From Streptomyces sp. H27-H1 (GTDB taxonomy: Bacteria; Actinomycetota; Actinomycetes; Streptomycetales; Streptomycetaceae): a DNA stretch of 64,000 nt. The stretch spans positions 62,001 through 126,000 of the forward strand of contig NZ_JAPNLJ010000001.1 of NCBI RefSeq assembly GCF_026627445.1, given 5' to 3'. The notes beneath the pieces were generated by a model. It made no database searches and was not told the DNA's origin. It saw nothing but the letters and a program-made list of their open reading frames with translations. The position numbers and the translations under genes were made by a program. Position 1 is the first letter of the stretch. Every line of letters begins with the position of its first letter. Below are positions 1 through 8,646 of the stretch, piece after piece.

Positions 1-457
1 CATGAGCTTCGGCTCGGGCGGGGTCCTCGGCACCGGCTGGGGACAGGGCCACTCCGACCTCATCCAGTTCGCCGCCAACTCCGACTTCATCTTCTCCACC
101 GTCGGCGAGGAGCTCGGCCTCGCCGGGGTCATGGCCTTCCTGCTGCTCTACGGCCTGATCATCGAGCGGGGCGTGCGCACCTCCCTCGCCGCCCGCGACC
201 CCTTCGGCAAGCTCTTCGCGATCGGCCTCTCCGGCGCCTTCGCGCTGCAGGTCTTCGTGGTCGCCGGCGGAGTCATGGGCCTCATCCCCCTGACCGGCAT
301 GACCATGCCCTTCCTCGCGGCCGGCGGCTCGTCCGTCCTCGCGAACTGGATCCTCATCGCCATCCTCATCCGGATCAGCGACACCGCACGCCGCCCTGCC
401 CCGGCCCCGGCACCGTCCCCCGACTCCGAGATGACCCAGGTGGTCCGCCCGTCATGA
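1..457 (+). CDS. FtsW/RodA/SpoVE-family SEDS protein, 3' end only
   Basis: C-terminal part of a SEDS polytopic membrane glycosyltransferase, the family that polymerises lipid II into glycan strands with a class B PBP partner. About 151 residues are visible; the gene begins before the window, so the Met near base 2 is internal. Three hydrophobic segments and the family signature PLTGMTMPFLAAGGSS in the last third identify it. The tail is rich in Pro and Ala. Its stop overlaps the start of pbpA by four bases (ATGA), so the two are translationally coupled. The SEDS-pbpA-pknB order matches rodA-pbpA-pknA-pknB of mycobacteria, which favours a RodA-like role, but sequence alone does not separate FtsW from RodA. 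Confidence 0.9.
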   Translation, partial: MSFGSGGVLGTGWGQGHSDLIQFAANSDFIFSTVGEELGLAGVMAFLLLYGLIIERGVRTSLAARDPFGKLFAIGLSGAFALQVFVVAGGVMGLIPLTGMTMPFLAAGGSSVLANWILIAILIRISDTARRPAPAPAPSPDSEMTQVVRPS

Positions 458-1920
458 ACAAGCCCCTGCGCCGCATCTCGATCTTCTGCGGGCTGCTCGT
501 CCTGGCACTGCTCGTGCGGACCAACTGGCTCCAGTACGTGAAGGCCGAGGAGCTGAGCACCCGCAAGGAGAACCGCCGGGTCCAGATCGCTCAGTACGCC
601 ACCGAACGCGGCAACATCATCGTCGAGGGCAACCCGATCACCGGCTCCACCGTCACCGACGGCAGCGACTACAAGTACAAGCGGAAGTACCTGGACGGTC
701 CGCTCTGGTCCCCGGTCACCGGCTACGCCTCGCAGGCCTTCGGATCCACGCAACTGGAATCCCTCGAGGACGGCATCCTCACCGGCAACGACGACCGGCT
801 CTTCTTCGACCGCACCATCGGCATGTTCACCGGTGAGAAGCGGCAGGGCGGCAACGTCGTCACCACGCTCAACGCCGCCGCCCAGAAGGCCGCGTTCGAC
901 AAGCTCGGCTCGAAGAAGGGCGCCGTCGCGGCGATCGACCCGCGCACCGGCGCGATCCTCGCCCTGGTCAGCACCCCCTCGTACGACCCCACCGCCTTCG
1001 CCGGCAACTCGAAGACGGACGAGAAGGCCTGGGTCGAGCTCAAGGACAGCGAGGACAAGAAGCTGGTCAACCGCGCCCTGCGCGAGACCTACCCGCCCGG
1101 CTCCACCTTCAAGGTGGTCACGGCCGGCGCGGCCCTGGAGCACGGCGTCGTCAAGGACATCAACGCGCCGACGGACACCCCCGAGCCGTACATCCTGCCG
1201 GGCACCACCACCCCGATGGTCAACCACGCCAGCGGGTGCGAGAAGGCCAGCCTCATGAAGGCCCTCGAAGTCTCCTGCAACTCCGTCTTCGCCAACATGG
1301 GCAACCAGGTCGGGCGGGACAACATGGTGAAGACCGCCGAGAAGTTCGGCTTCAACAACGCCGAGATCGACACCCCGGTCCGCGCCTTCGCCAGCGTCTA
1401 CGACAAGAACATGGACAAGCCCAGCAACGCCCTGAGCTCGATCGGCCAGTTCAACACCGCGGCCACCCCGCTGCAGATGGCCATGGTCACCGCCGCCATC
1501 GCCAACAACGGCAAGCTGATGAAGCCGTACATGGTCAAGCAGCTGGAATCGCCCGGCCTCGACGTCATCGAGAAGCACGAGCCGGAGGAAATGAGCCGGC
1601 CCCTCTCCGTCGAGAACGCCAAGAGGGTCCGGGACATGATGGTCAACGTCGTCGACAACGGCACCGGCGGCAACGCCAAGATCAGGGACGTGAAGGTCGG
1701 CGGCAAGACCGGCACCGCCCAGCACGGCGAGGGCAACAAGAAGCGCCCGTACGCCTGGTTCATCTCCTACGCCGAGAACCCCGACGGCAGTTCCCCGGTC
1801 GCCGTCGCCGTCGTCATCGAGGACAGCGGAGCGGAACGCGAGGACATCTCCGGCGGCGGTCTCGCGGCCCCCGTGGCGAAGGCGGTCATGGAAGCCGTGC
1901 TCAAGAGCAACAAGGGGTAA
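454..1920 (+). CDS. pbpA: class B penicillin-binding protein 2 (PbpA-like transpeptidase)
   Basis: D,D-transpeptidase of 488 residues that cross-links peptidoglycan outside the membrane. An N-terminal membrane anchor (about residues 8-24) precedes a dimerisation region and the transpeptidase domain. All three catalytic motifs are visible: STFK at 217-220, SCN at 274-276 and KTG at 418-420. It overlaps the SEDS gene by four bases and presumably works with it as a polymerase/cross-linker pair. An inverted repeat (GATCCGGG / CCCGGATC, 1969-1996) lies about 50 bases downstream and may be a weak terminator before pknB. Family assignment is firm; whether it serves elongation or sporulation septation is not visible. 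Confidence 0.94.
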   Translation: MNKPLRRISIFCGLLVLALLVRTNWLQYVKAEELSTRKENRRVQIAQYATERGNIIVEGNPITGSTVTDGSDYKYKRKYLDGPLWSPVTGYASQAFGSTQLESLEDGILTGNDDRLFFDRTIGMFTGEKRQGGNVVTTLNAAAQKAAFDKLGSKKGAVAAIDPRTGAILALVSTPSYDPTAFAGNSKTDEKAWVELKDSEDKKLVNRALRETYPPGSTFKVVTAGAALEHGVVKDINAPTDTPEPYILPGTTTPMVNHASGCEKASLMKALEVSCNSVFANMGNQVGRDNMVKTAEKFGFNNAEIDTPVRAFASVYDKNMDKPSNALSSIGQFNTAATPLQMAMVTAAIANNGKLMKPYMVKQLESPGLDVIEKHEPEEMSRPLSVENAKRVRDMMVNVVDNGTGGNAKIRDVKVGGKTGTAQHGEGNKKRPYAWFISYAENPDGSSPVAVAVVIEDSGAEREDISGGGLAAPVAKAVMEAVLKSNKG

Positions 1921-2135
1921 CGGGCGGGGCAGAACGCCACACGAGAGCCGCAAGGGACACACAGATGTGATCCGGGTCACTACTCCTGCCCGGATCCGAG
2001 CGTACGGTACCGGTCCGGTATCAGCCTGTGGTCACGAACCGATCACCTACGATCGGCCGGTAGCCTTTGCGCGAACAGCACACCGCCGGACCACACACGG
2101 GTGCGGTCGGGACTGACGGAGAGGGCTGCAACGTT

Positions 2136-4169
2136 ATGGAAGAGCCGCGTCGCCTCGGCGGCCGGTACGAGCTGAGCCACGTGCTCGGCCGCGGTGGCAT
2201 GGCCGAGGTCTACCTCGCCCACGACACCCGGCTCGGCCGTACCGTCGCCGTCAAGACCCTGCGCGCCGATCTCGCCCGCGACCCGTCCTTCCAGGCCCGG
2301 TTCCGTCGCGAGGCCCAGTCGGCCGCATCGCTCAACCACCCGGCGATCGTCGCCGTGTACGACACCGGCGAGGACTACGTCGACAACATCTCCATCCCGT
2401 ACATCGTGATGGAGTACGTCGACGGCTCGACCCTGCGCGAGCTCCTGCACTCCGGCCGCAAGCTGCTGCCCGAGCGCACCCTCGAGATGTGCATCGGCAT
2501 CCTCCAGGCGCTGGAGTACTCGCACCGCGCCGGCATCGTGCACCGCGACATCAAGCCCGCCAACGTCATGCTGAACCGCTCCGGCCAGGTCAAGGTCATG
2601 GACTTCGGCATCGCCCGCGCCATGGGCGACTCCGGCATGACCATGACGCAGACCGCCGCCGTCATCGGCACCGCCCAGTACCTCTCTCCGGAGCAGGCCA
2701 GGGGCGAGCAGGTCGACGCACGCTCCGACCTCTACTCGGCCGGCTGCCTGCTGTACGAGCTCCTCGCCGTCCGGCCGCCGTTCATCGGCGACTCCCCGGT
2801 CGCGGTCGCCTACCAGCACGTACGGGAAGAGCCCCAGCCCCCGTCGAACTTCGACTCCGAGATCACGCCCGAGATGGACGCGATCGTGTTGAAGGCGCTG
2901 GTCAAGGACGCCGACTACCGCTACCAGTCCGCCGACGAGATGCGCGCCGACATCGAGGCCTGCCTCGACGGCCAGCCCGTCGCCGCCACCGCCGCCATGG
3001 GCCAGGCCGGCTACGGCTACCCCGACCAGGGGCACGGCTACGGACACCAGGGCTACGACCAGCCCACCACCGCCCTGCGCACCACCGACCCGAACCAGAC
3101 CTCCATGCTCCCCCCGATGCCCCCGGGCGACGGCGGACACGGGTACGGGGACCAGGGCGGATACGACCAGGGCGGCCGCGGCAGACGCCCGCAGAAGAAG
3201 AGCAAGGTCTCCACGATCCTGCTGGTCACCGCCGGCATCCTCGTCCTGGTCGGCGCGATCCTCATCGGGCGCACCCTCTTCGAGACCACCGCCGACAACC
3301 GGCCCGCGGTCCCCAAGCTCATCGGCGAGACCCTCGAGCAGGCCAAGGCCAACGCGGACAACGTCGGTCTCGTCGTCCAGCAGGACGGGGAGATGCCCTG
3401 CGACGTCGCGCCCAAGGGCAGCGTCTGCGAGCAGGACCCGGCCGAAGGCACCAAGGTCGACAAGAAGTCCACCGTCAAGGTGAAGGTCTCCACGGGCGCG
3501 CCAAAGATCCTCGTCCCGAACGTCATGTACCTGGCGATCGGTGACGCCGAGAAGGCGCTCCAGGAAAAGGGCTTCCAGGTCGAGAAGAAGACGGCCGAGT
3601 CCGAGCGGCCCGCCGGCACCGTCATCGACCAGACCCCGAAGGGCGGCGAGGCCGAGAAGGGGTCCACCGTCACCCTGACGGTGGCCAAGGAGATCTCCAA
3701 GGCGACGGTCCCCGACCTGACGGGCAAGAAGCAGGACGAGGTCTCCAAGATCCTCAAGGACGCCAAGCTGAAGCTCGGCAGCGTCACGGAGGTGGACGCG
3801 CCCCCGGGCACGGCCCCCAAGACGGTCGTCACCCAGGACCAGGCCCCCAACAGCTCGGTCGACATCGGCACGTCGGTCAACATCTCCGTCGCCAAGGCCG
3901 TCCAGCAGGTCCAGGTCCCGAACCTGGCCGGCAAGACGATCAACCAGGCCAGGCAGGAGCTCGCCTCCAAGGGGCTCGTCCTCGGCTCCGTGCTGTCGGG
4001 CCCGAGCGACGGGAAGTCGCTCGTCCTGACCTCCGACCCGGGCGTCGGCCAGTCGGTGGCGCCGGGCTCGGTGATCAACGTCAACACCTTCCCCGACGGC
4101 CAGCAGAACAACGGCCAGCAGAACGGCGGCGGCAACGGCGGCGGCTTCATCGGAGGCCTCGGCAACTAG
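2136..4169 (+). CDS. pknB: PASTA-domain serine/threonine protein kinase PknB
   Basis: Transmembrane kinase of 677 residues that senses muropeptides or lipid II and phosphorylates division and wall-synthesis proteins. The kinase domain shows the glycine loop LGRGGMAEV (18-26), catalytic Lys40, HRD at 136-138 and DFG at 156-158. A Gly/Tyr-rich linker and one membrane segment (about 358-378) lead to four extracellular PASTA repeats that begin with P-x-L/V-x-G-type motifs. The ATG at 2136 is chosen because the kinase fold begins straight after it; an in-frame upstream start at 2067 would add 23 residues with no domain content. A strong terminator follows. Mycobacteria have pknA beside pknB; only one kinase is present here. 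Confidence 0.95.
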   Translation: MEEPRRLGGRYELSHVLGRGGMAEVYLAHDTRLGRTVAVKTLRADLARDPSFQARFRREAQSAASLNHPAIVAVYDTGEDYVDNISIPYIVMEYVDGSTLRELLHSGRKLLPERTLEMCIGILQALEYSHRAGIVHRDIKPANVMLNRSGQVKVMDFGIARAMGDSGMTMTQTAAVIGTAQYLSPEQARGEQVDARSDLYSAGCLLYELLAVRPPFIGDSPVAVAYQHVREEPQPPSNFDSEITPEMDAIVLKALVKDADYRYQSADEMRADIEACLDGQPVAATAAMGQAGYGYPDQGHGYGHQGYDQPTTALRTTDPNQTSMLPPMPPGDGGHGYGDQGGYDQGGRGRRPQKKSKVSTILLVTAGILVLVGAILIGRTLFETTADNRPAVPKLIGETLEQAKANADNVGLVVQQDGEMPCDVAPKGSVCEQDPAEGTKVDKKSTVKVKVSTGAPKILVPNVMYLAIGDAEKALQEKGFQVEKKTAESERPAGTVIDQTPKGGEAEKGSTVTLTVAKEISKATVPDLTGKKQDEVSKILKDAKLKLGSVTEVDAPPGTAPKTVVTQDQAPNSSVDIGTSVNISVAKAVQQVQVPNLAGKTINQARQELASKGLVLGSVLSGPSDGKSLVLTSDPGVGQSVAPGSVINVNTFPDGQQNNGQQNGGGNGGGFIGGLGN

Positions 4170-4198
4170 CCTCCGGCGATCCGCGAGCGACTGCGCAC

Positions 4199-4239
4199 AA
4201 AGGGTCCGGCCCCTCTCGACGAGAGGGGCCGGACCCTTT
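4199..4239. terminator. bidirectional intrinsic terminator
   Basis: A 19-bp perfect stem (AAAGGGTCCGGCCCCTCTC and its complement) around a GAC loop, flanked by A and T runs on both sides. It lies between convergent pknB and the first sortase gene and can serve both. Confidence 0.9.
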
Positions 4240-4286
4240 TGACGTCCCCGCGGTCCGGCGGCGCCACAGCCCCCTCCAGGGGGCTC

Positions 4287-5003
4287 CTAGCGCAGCTCGG
4301 CCGGGAGGCTGCGCTGCGCGTCCACCTTCTCGGTGCGCACCAGCTCGCCCCACACGATGTAGCGGTACTTCGAGGTGTACACGGGCGTGCAGGTCGTCAG
4401 GGTGATGTAGCGGCCCGGCGCCGTCCGGCCCGATCCCCCGGGGACCGGGCTGATCGCGTTCACGTTGTACTTCGAGGTCTGGTTCAGCTCGGCGAAGACC
4501 TTGTACACGTACCAGGTGTCGCGGGTCTCGAAGACGACCGCGTCGCCGTTCTCCAGCTTGTCGATGTTGTGGAACTTGGCCCCGTGCCCGTCGCGGTGGG
4601 CCGCCAGCGCGAAGTTGCCCGCCGGGTCCCACGGCAGCGCCGATTTGACCGGCTCGGTGTAGTACCCGGCCACCCCGTCGTTCAGGACCTCCGAGTCGGT
4701 GCCCCGCTTGACCAGCACCTCGCCGTTCTTCATCGCCGGCACGTGCAGGAAGCCGATCCCGCCCTGGGTGTCCAGCTCGCCAGGCTTCGCGGCCGCCTCG
4801 GGCGAGGGCGCCGTCCGGTCCCACTGCCGGCGCACGGCGTCACCGCGTACGGAGGCGTCCCGGTCCGCCAGTACGTTCGTCCACCACAGCGAGTACGCCA
4901 CGAACAGCCCGAGCACCAGGCCCACCGTGATCAGGAGCTCGCCCAGCAGGCTCAGGAACCCCGCGAAGGCACTGCGGCTCGGGGTCGGTGCGGCACGTGA
5001 CAC
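4287..5003 (-). CDS. class E sortase (first of three)
   Basis: Membrane-anchored transpeptidase of 238 residues that links surface proteins with LAXTG-like sorting signals to peptidoglycan. An N-terminal membrane segment (about 18-42) precedes the sortase barrel. The catalytic triad is readable: His136 in LAAHRD, Cys205 in TLTTC and Arg214 in YRYIVWG. The start is GTG at 5003; the gene begins 10 bases after the stop of the next sortase gene upstream. In Streptomyces, class E sortases anchor the long chaplins needed for aerial growth. Which copy corresponds to SrtE1 or SrtE2 cannot be settled from the sequence alone. Confidence 0.93.
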   Translation of the reverse strand: MSRAAPTPSRSAFAGFLSLLGELLITVGLVLGLFVAYSLWWTNVLADRDASVRGDAVRRQWDRTAPSPEAAAKPGELDTQGGIGFLHVPAMKNGEVLVKRGTDSEVLNDGVAGYYTEPVKSALPWDPAGNFALAAHRDGHGAKFHNIDKLENGDAVVFETRDTWYVYKVFAELNQTSKYNVNAISPVPGGSGRTAPGRYITLTTCTPVYTSKYRYIVWGELVRTEKVDAQRSLPAELR

Positions 5004-5013
5004 TGCGGATCCT

Positions 5014-5826
5014 CTACGGGCTGGCCAGCTCGGGCGGAGCGCCCTCGCTGCGGGGGCGTTCAGCGGTCATCCTGCCCCATACGATCATCCGGTAGGTGCT
5101 GGTGAACTCCGGGGTGCAGGTGGTCAGCGTGATGTACCGGCCCGCGGAAGTGAAGCCCGATCCGACGGGCACCGGTTTGATCACCGACACGTTCGACGGC
5201 GGGGTCTGCGCCAGCTGCGAGGTCATCTCGTACGTGTAGTACGCGTCCCGCGTCTCCACCACGATCTTGTCCCCCGGCACCAGCCGGTTGATGTAGCGGA
5301 ACGGTTCGCCATGCGTGTTCCGGTGGCCCGCCAGTGCGAAGTTGCCCTGCTTGTCGGCGGGCATCGCGGTGGCGAGCGGCGCCTCGCCGTAGTGGCCGAC
5401 CATCCCCCTGTCGAGGACCTTCGCCTTGTTCGTGCCCTCCGCGACCGGCACCTTCAGGTCCAGCTTCGGGATGTACAGGATCGCGAAGCCCCGGCCCGGC
5501 TCGAACGCCGTCACGGGCGGGGCGGCCGCCCCGCCCGGATCGCGGTCCCAGGTCTGGAGCAGCGATCCGGCGGCGTTGTCGGCCGTCCGGCCCGCCAGGA
5601 AGTTCGTGTACCAGAGCTGGTAGCCGACGAAGAGCAGCATCACCAGGCCCAGCGTGATGAACAGCTCCCCGGCGAGCCTGCTGACGACCACGGCAGGCCC
5701 GCCCGAGGCCGGCCGCCTGCGCCGGCGGCCCCGGCCCCGTGCCCGCGTGCGCTTCGATGCCTCCTGCGCCGCCCTGCGTCGCGCGGCCCGGCCCCCCGTG
5801 GGCGCGGACGGCGCGAGCGCCGTCAC
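5014..5826 (-). CDS. class E sortase (second of three)
   Basis: Sortase of 270 residues. A very basic, Arg-rich cytoplasmic N-terminus (residues 13-40) leads into a membrane segment (about 48-70) and the catalytic domain, with His168 in LAGHRN, Cys237 in TLTTC and Arg246 in YRMIVWG. The GTG start at 5826 overlaps the stop of pabA by four bases (GTGA), so it is coupled to pabA. It resembles the downstream copy closely around the active site, which suggests tandem duplication; the N-terminal regions differ strongly. Confidence 0.93.
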   Translation of the reverse strand: MTALAPSAPTGGRAARRRAAQEASKRTRARGRGRRRRRPASGGPAVVVSRLAGELFITLGLVMLLFVGYQLWYTNFLAGRTADNAAGSLLQTWDRDPGGAAAPPVTAFEPGRGFAILYIPKLDLKVPVAEGTNKAKVLDRGMVGHYGEAPLATAMPADKQGNFALAGHRNTHGEPFRYINRLVPGDKIVVETRDAYYTYEMTSQLAQTPPSNVSVIKPVPVGSGFTSAGRYITLTTCTPEFTSTYRMIVWGRMTAERPRSEGAPPELASP

Positions 5827-6461
5827 GCGACGGCCTTGCCCACCACCGGGGCCAGCCCCACCGAGCGCTTCACCGCGCCCGCGTCACCGCAGCGCACCAG
5901 CCAGTTCGCGAGCATCCGGTGGCCCCACTCGGTCAGCACCGACTCGGGGTGGAACTGCACGCCCTCGACGTCGTGCTCGCGGTGGCGCAGGCCCATGATG
6001 ATCCCGTCCTCGGTCCGCGCCGTGACCTCGAGCGTGTCCGGGAGGGTGAGGGGCTCGGCCGCGAGGGAGTGGTACCGGGTCGCGGTGAAGGGCGAGGGCA
6101 GTCCCTCGAAGACGCCGACGCCCTCGTGGACCACCGGCGAGGTCTTGCCGTGCAGCAGCTCCGGGGCCCGGCCGACGACCCCTCCGTAGGCCACGGCCAT
6201 CGACTGCATGCCGAGGCAGACGCCGAAGACCGGTACGCCCGTGTCCGCGCAGTGGCGGACCATGTCCACGCAGATGCCGGCCTCTTCCGGCGTGCCCGGG
6301 CCGGGGGACAGCAGTACGCCGTCGAAGCCGTCCTGGGCGTGGGCGAGTGCGACCTCGTCGTTGCGCAGCACCTCGCACTCGGCGCCGAGCTGATAGAGGT
6401 ACTGGACCAGGTTGAAGACAAAGCTGTCGTAGTTGTCGACAACCAGAATGCGCGCGCTCAC
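5823..6461 (-). CDS. pabA: aminodeoxychorismate/anthranilate synthase component II (glutamine amidotransferase)
   Basis: Class I glutamine amidotransferase of 212 residues. It supplies ammonia to a chorismate-using partner, giving aminodeoxychorismate (folate pathway) or anthranilate. The family motifs are present: ILVVDNYDSFVFNLVQYL at the N-terminus, LSPGPGTPEEAG, the nucleophile Cys in VFGVCLGMQ, and the His/Glu pair in GVQFHPES. The GTG at 6459-6461 overlaps the preceding small gene by four bases; the longer frame to 6668 has no family content. No component I gene lies nearby. A trpG/pabA gene sits in the same place beside pknB and crgA in mycobacteria. The PabA call over TrpG is an inference from the lack of trp genes. 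Confidence 0.88.
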   Translation of the reverse strand: MSARILVVDNYDSFVFNLVQYLYQLGAECEVLRNDEVALAHAQDGFDGVLLSPGPGTPEEAGICVDMVRHCADTGVPVFGVCLGMQSMAVAYGGVVGRAPELLHGKTSPVVHEGVGVFEGLPSPFTATRYHSLAAEPLTLPDTLEVTARTEDGIIMGLRHREHDVEGVQFHPESVLTEWGHRMLANWLVRCGDAGAVKRSVGLAPVVGKAVA

Positions 6462-6658
6462 GGAGTCGCTCCCGATCCCTCGTCCACCGTCACATCGTTG
6501 AACGGAAGCAGCGGCTCGGCCCACGGGAAGACGTACTGGAACAGCACGAACACCGCCCCGAGCACCAGCACGAGGGAGATCAGCACGCGTACCCACGCGT
6601 TGCCCGGCAAATGCCGCCAGATCCAGCCGTACATGCCGCCTGTGTCCTTTTCGTCCAC
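6458..6658 (-). CDS. small membrane protein of unknown function
   Basis: A 66-residue protein with one strongly hydrophobic segment (about 23-43) and an acidic C-terminus. I do not recognise a characterised family. It is kept as a gene because it is coupled to pabA by a four-base GTGA overlap and lies inside the leftward sortase operon. The start could be GTG at 6658 or ATG at 6634; the ATG has AAAGGA about 12 bases upstream and may be the better choice, which would give 58 residues. Confidence 0.65.
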   Translation of the reverse strand: MDEKDTGGMYGWIWRHLPGNAWVRVLISLVLVLGAVFVLFQYVFPWAEPLLPFNDVTVDEGSGATP

Positions 6659-6723
6659 GATCGTTCAACGCACCGCGGGGGCGGTACGTCCACAGCCTAA
6701 AGCCACCCGCCCGGCGCGGAGGG

Positions 6724-7449
6724 TCACCTTGCCAAACCCTCCGGCCCGCCCTGCGCGAGGGTCCGCGTGCCGGTCAGCTCGGCCCAGACCACGAGCCGGT
6801 GGCTGTGGCCCCATTCCGGGTCGCAGGTGGTCAGCGTCAGGTACCGGCCGGGGCCGGTGAAGGGCGAGCGGCTCGGCACCGGATCGACCACCCCGATCTC
6901 CGTGGGGAGCGTGCGCAGCGGCGCGGCGCGGACGGTGTACGTGTACCAGCCGGTGGCGTCCTTGAGGATCACGGCGTCGCCGGGGCGCAGCTTGGGGATG
7001 TCCTTGAAGGGGTCGCCGTACGTGCGCCGGTGGCCGGCCACCGCGAAGTTCCCGGTGCCGCCGAGCCGGGCCGTGCCGGCGTAGTGGCCCAGGCCCTTCT
7101 TCAGCAGGTCCGTGCCGGTGCCCTCCAGGACGGGCTTGTTCCAGCCCGAGCCGAAGCGCGGGACGTACATCTCGGCGAAGGCCCGGCCCCGGGGGTAGCC
7201 GGCGGGTACCGGGGCCGCCGCTGCCGTGGGGGCGGGCTGCGGGGCGGCCACGGGGGCCGCGGACCAGCGGTCGCGCATGCGGGCCATCTCCCCGTCCATG
7301 GCCTGATCGGCCTTGACCCCGGTCCACAGCAGGACGTAGGCCACGAAGAGCACGATGAGCGAGCCCGCGGACAGGCACACCTCGCTGAACGTCCGTACCA
7401 GCAGGCGCAGTACGGCGTCACGGGGTGGCGGACTCCAGCGGCTTCGCAT
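6724..7449 (-). CDS. class E sortase (third of three)
   Basis: Sortase-fold protein of 241 residues with an N-terminal membrane segment (about 24-44), an Ala/Pro-rich linker and the catalytic residues His140 (VAGHRR), Cys209 (TLTTC) and Arg218 (HRLVVWA). It is the most divergent of the three: the residue after the catalytic Cys is Asp instead of Thr, and the Arg sits in a different sequence. The ATG start lies inside the end of the DUF881 gene, a 32-base overlap. Its substrate is unknown; divergence from the other two suggests a different sorting signal. Confidence 0.88.
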   Translation of the reverse strand: MRSRWSPPPRDAVLRLLVRTFSEVCLSAGSLIVLFVAYVLLWTGVKADQAMDGEMARMRDRWSAAPVAAPQPAPTAAAAPVPAGYPRGRAFAEMYVPRFGSGWNKPVLEGTGTDLLKKGLGHYAGTARLGGTGNFAVAGHRRTYGDPFKDIPKLRPGDAVILKDATGWYTYTVRAAPLRTLPTEIGVVDPVPSRSPFTGPGRYLTLTTCDPEWGHSHRLVVWAELTGTRTLAQGGPEGLAR

Positions 7450-8218
7450 AGTGGAGGTCCACTGTGCCGGAGTAGCCCGGCAGTGTCAGCGCCTTGTGCT
7501 CGTCCACTTTCCAGCCGAGCCCGTACGCGTTCACGTACAGCTGGTAGTTCTGCAGCGCCGGGGAGGCGGCGAGGGCCCTCTTCAGCGCGCCGGGGTCGCC
7601 GACCGCCGTCACCTTGTACGGGGGCGAGTACACCCGGCCCTGGAGGATCAGCGTGTTGCCCACGCAGCGCACGGCGCTGGTGGAGATCAGGCGCTGGTCC
7701 ATGACCTGGATGCCCTCGGCGCCGCCCCGCCAGAGGGCGTTGACGACGGCCTGGAGGTCCTGCTGGTGGATCACCAGGTCGTTGGGCTGCGGCTCGGGCA
7801 CATTGGGAATGCGGGCCGTGGCGTTCGGGGGCGCGTCGTTGAGGGTGACCGTCACGGCCTTGCCGGTGATCTCCTCGGTGCCTGAGGCGGCCCGCAGGGC
7901 GGCCAGTTTTGCGTCCTCGGCCCTGGTGCTCCCGTCGTCCCGGTCCGCGAGGGCGTCGACCTGGCCGCGTGCGGTGGCGGTGCTCTTCTCCAGGTCCAGA
8001 TTGCTCTGACTGCGCTCGTGGATCAGGTCGGACAGCTTGAGGAGCGAGGCATCCGTCCGGATGTTCGTACCCTTGGAGGTGTTGAAGCTGGTGACGAAGA
8101 TCAAGCCTGCCAGGGCGAAAACGGCGGCGGTGAGCAGCCGGACCGGTCTGGCACGGCGACGGGGACCCGCGGAGGAGTCGTCGGAATTGCTCAACGTACC
8201 CTTCTCCTTCAACGCCAC
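7418..8218 (-). CDS. DUF881 family membrane protein
   Basis: Protein of up to 266 residues with a basic N-terminus, one membrane segment (about 28-44), a coiled-coil-like stretch after it and the extracellular DUF881 domain (motifs NDLVIHQQDLQAVVNALW and GAEGIQVMDQRL). DUF881 proteins sit beside crgA in Actinobacteria (Rv0012 in M. tuberculosis) and are suspected of a division or wall role; the activity is unknown. Two starts are possible: GTG at 8218, or TTG at 8194, which is preceded at good spacing by AAGGAG and may be the true start. It is divergent from crgA and heads the leftward sortase operon. Confidence 0.85.
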   Translation of the reverse strand: MALKEKGTLSNSDDSSAGPRRRARPVRLLTAAVFALAGLIFVTSFNTSKGTNIRTDASLLKLSDLIHERSQSNLDLEKSTATARGQVDALADRDDGSTRAEDAKLAALRAASGTEEITGKAVTVTLNDAPPNATARIPNVPEPQPNDLVIHQQDLQAVVNALWRGGAEGIQVMDQRLISTSAVRCVGNTLILQGRVYSPPYKVTAVGDPGALKRALAASPALQNYQLYVNAYGLGWKVDEHKALTLPGYSGTVDLHYAKPLESATP

Positions 8219-8285
8219 AGGTCCACTACGCTAACGGACGCCCGGGGCAGGCAAGGTCCCCAGCCCATCGACAGGAGAGCCCCTC

Positions 8286-8540
8286 GTGCCGAAGTCACGT
8301 ATCCGCAAGAAGGACGACTACACCCCGCCTCCCACGCGGACGCCACAGGCGATCAAGCTGACGAACCGCAACTGGGTGGCCCCGGTCATGCTGGCGTTCT
8401 TCTTGGTCGGTCTGGCATGGATCGTCGTCTTCTATCTGTCCGAGACCCAGCTTCCGATCGAAACTCTCGGAAATTGGAACATTGTGGTCGGATTCGGCTT
8501 CATTGCGGCAGGATTCGGCGTCTCCACGCAGTGGAAGTAG
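8286..8540 (+). CDS. crgA: septation inhibitor CrgA
   Basis: Small division regulator of 84 residues with two membrane segments (about 32-51 and 65-80) and a short basic N-terminus. CrgA acts at the membrane on FtsZ-ring assembly and on peptidoglycan synthases, and coordinates sporulation septation in Streptomyces. The length and the sequence [25 protein letters not shown] are typical of the family. It starts with GTG at 8286 after AGGAGA. A cluster of four DnaA boxes follows its stop (8568-8631). Confidence 0.96.
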   Translation: MPKSRIRKKDDYTPPPTRTPQAIKLTNRNWVAPVMLAFFLVGLAWIVVFYLSETQLPIETLGNWNIVVGFGFIAAGFGVSTQWK

Positions 8541-8567
8541 CCCGACTCCGCAAGCTCTCCCCATGAG

Positions 8568-8631
8568 TTATCCACAGCGTCATCCACACCTGAGGAAAAG
8601 ACAGAAGATCTGTGGATAACTCTGTGGAGAG
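8568..8631. promoter_or_regulatory. cluster of four DnaA boxes between crgA and the rhomboid gene
   Basis: Four nonamers close to TTGTCCACA lie within 64 bases: TTATCCACA (8568-8576), TCATCCACA (8580-8588), and on the other strand TTATCCACA (8611-8619) and CTCTCCACA (8623-8631). They form two inward-facing pairs in the 106-base gap between convergent genes, about 21 kb from oriC. DnaA-box clusters outside oriC have been reported in S. coelicolor; a titration or timing role here is inference. Confidence 0.75.
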
Positions 8632-8646
8632 TTGACGCCTGTGTGA

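Noticed and set aside
148..1980. 610-residue open frame antisense to pbpA
   Set aside because: Low-complexity Val/Gly/Asp/Leu composition typical of an antisense shadow; pbpA motifs are all on the plus strand.
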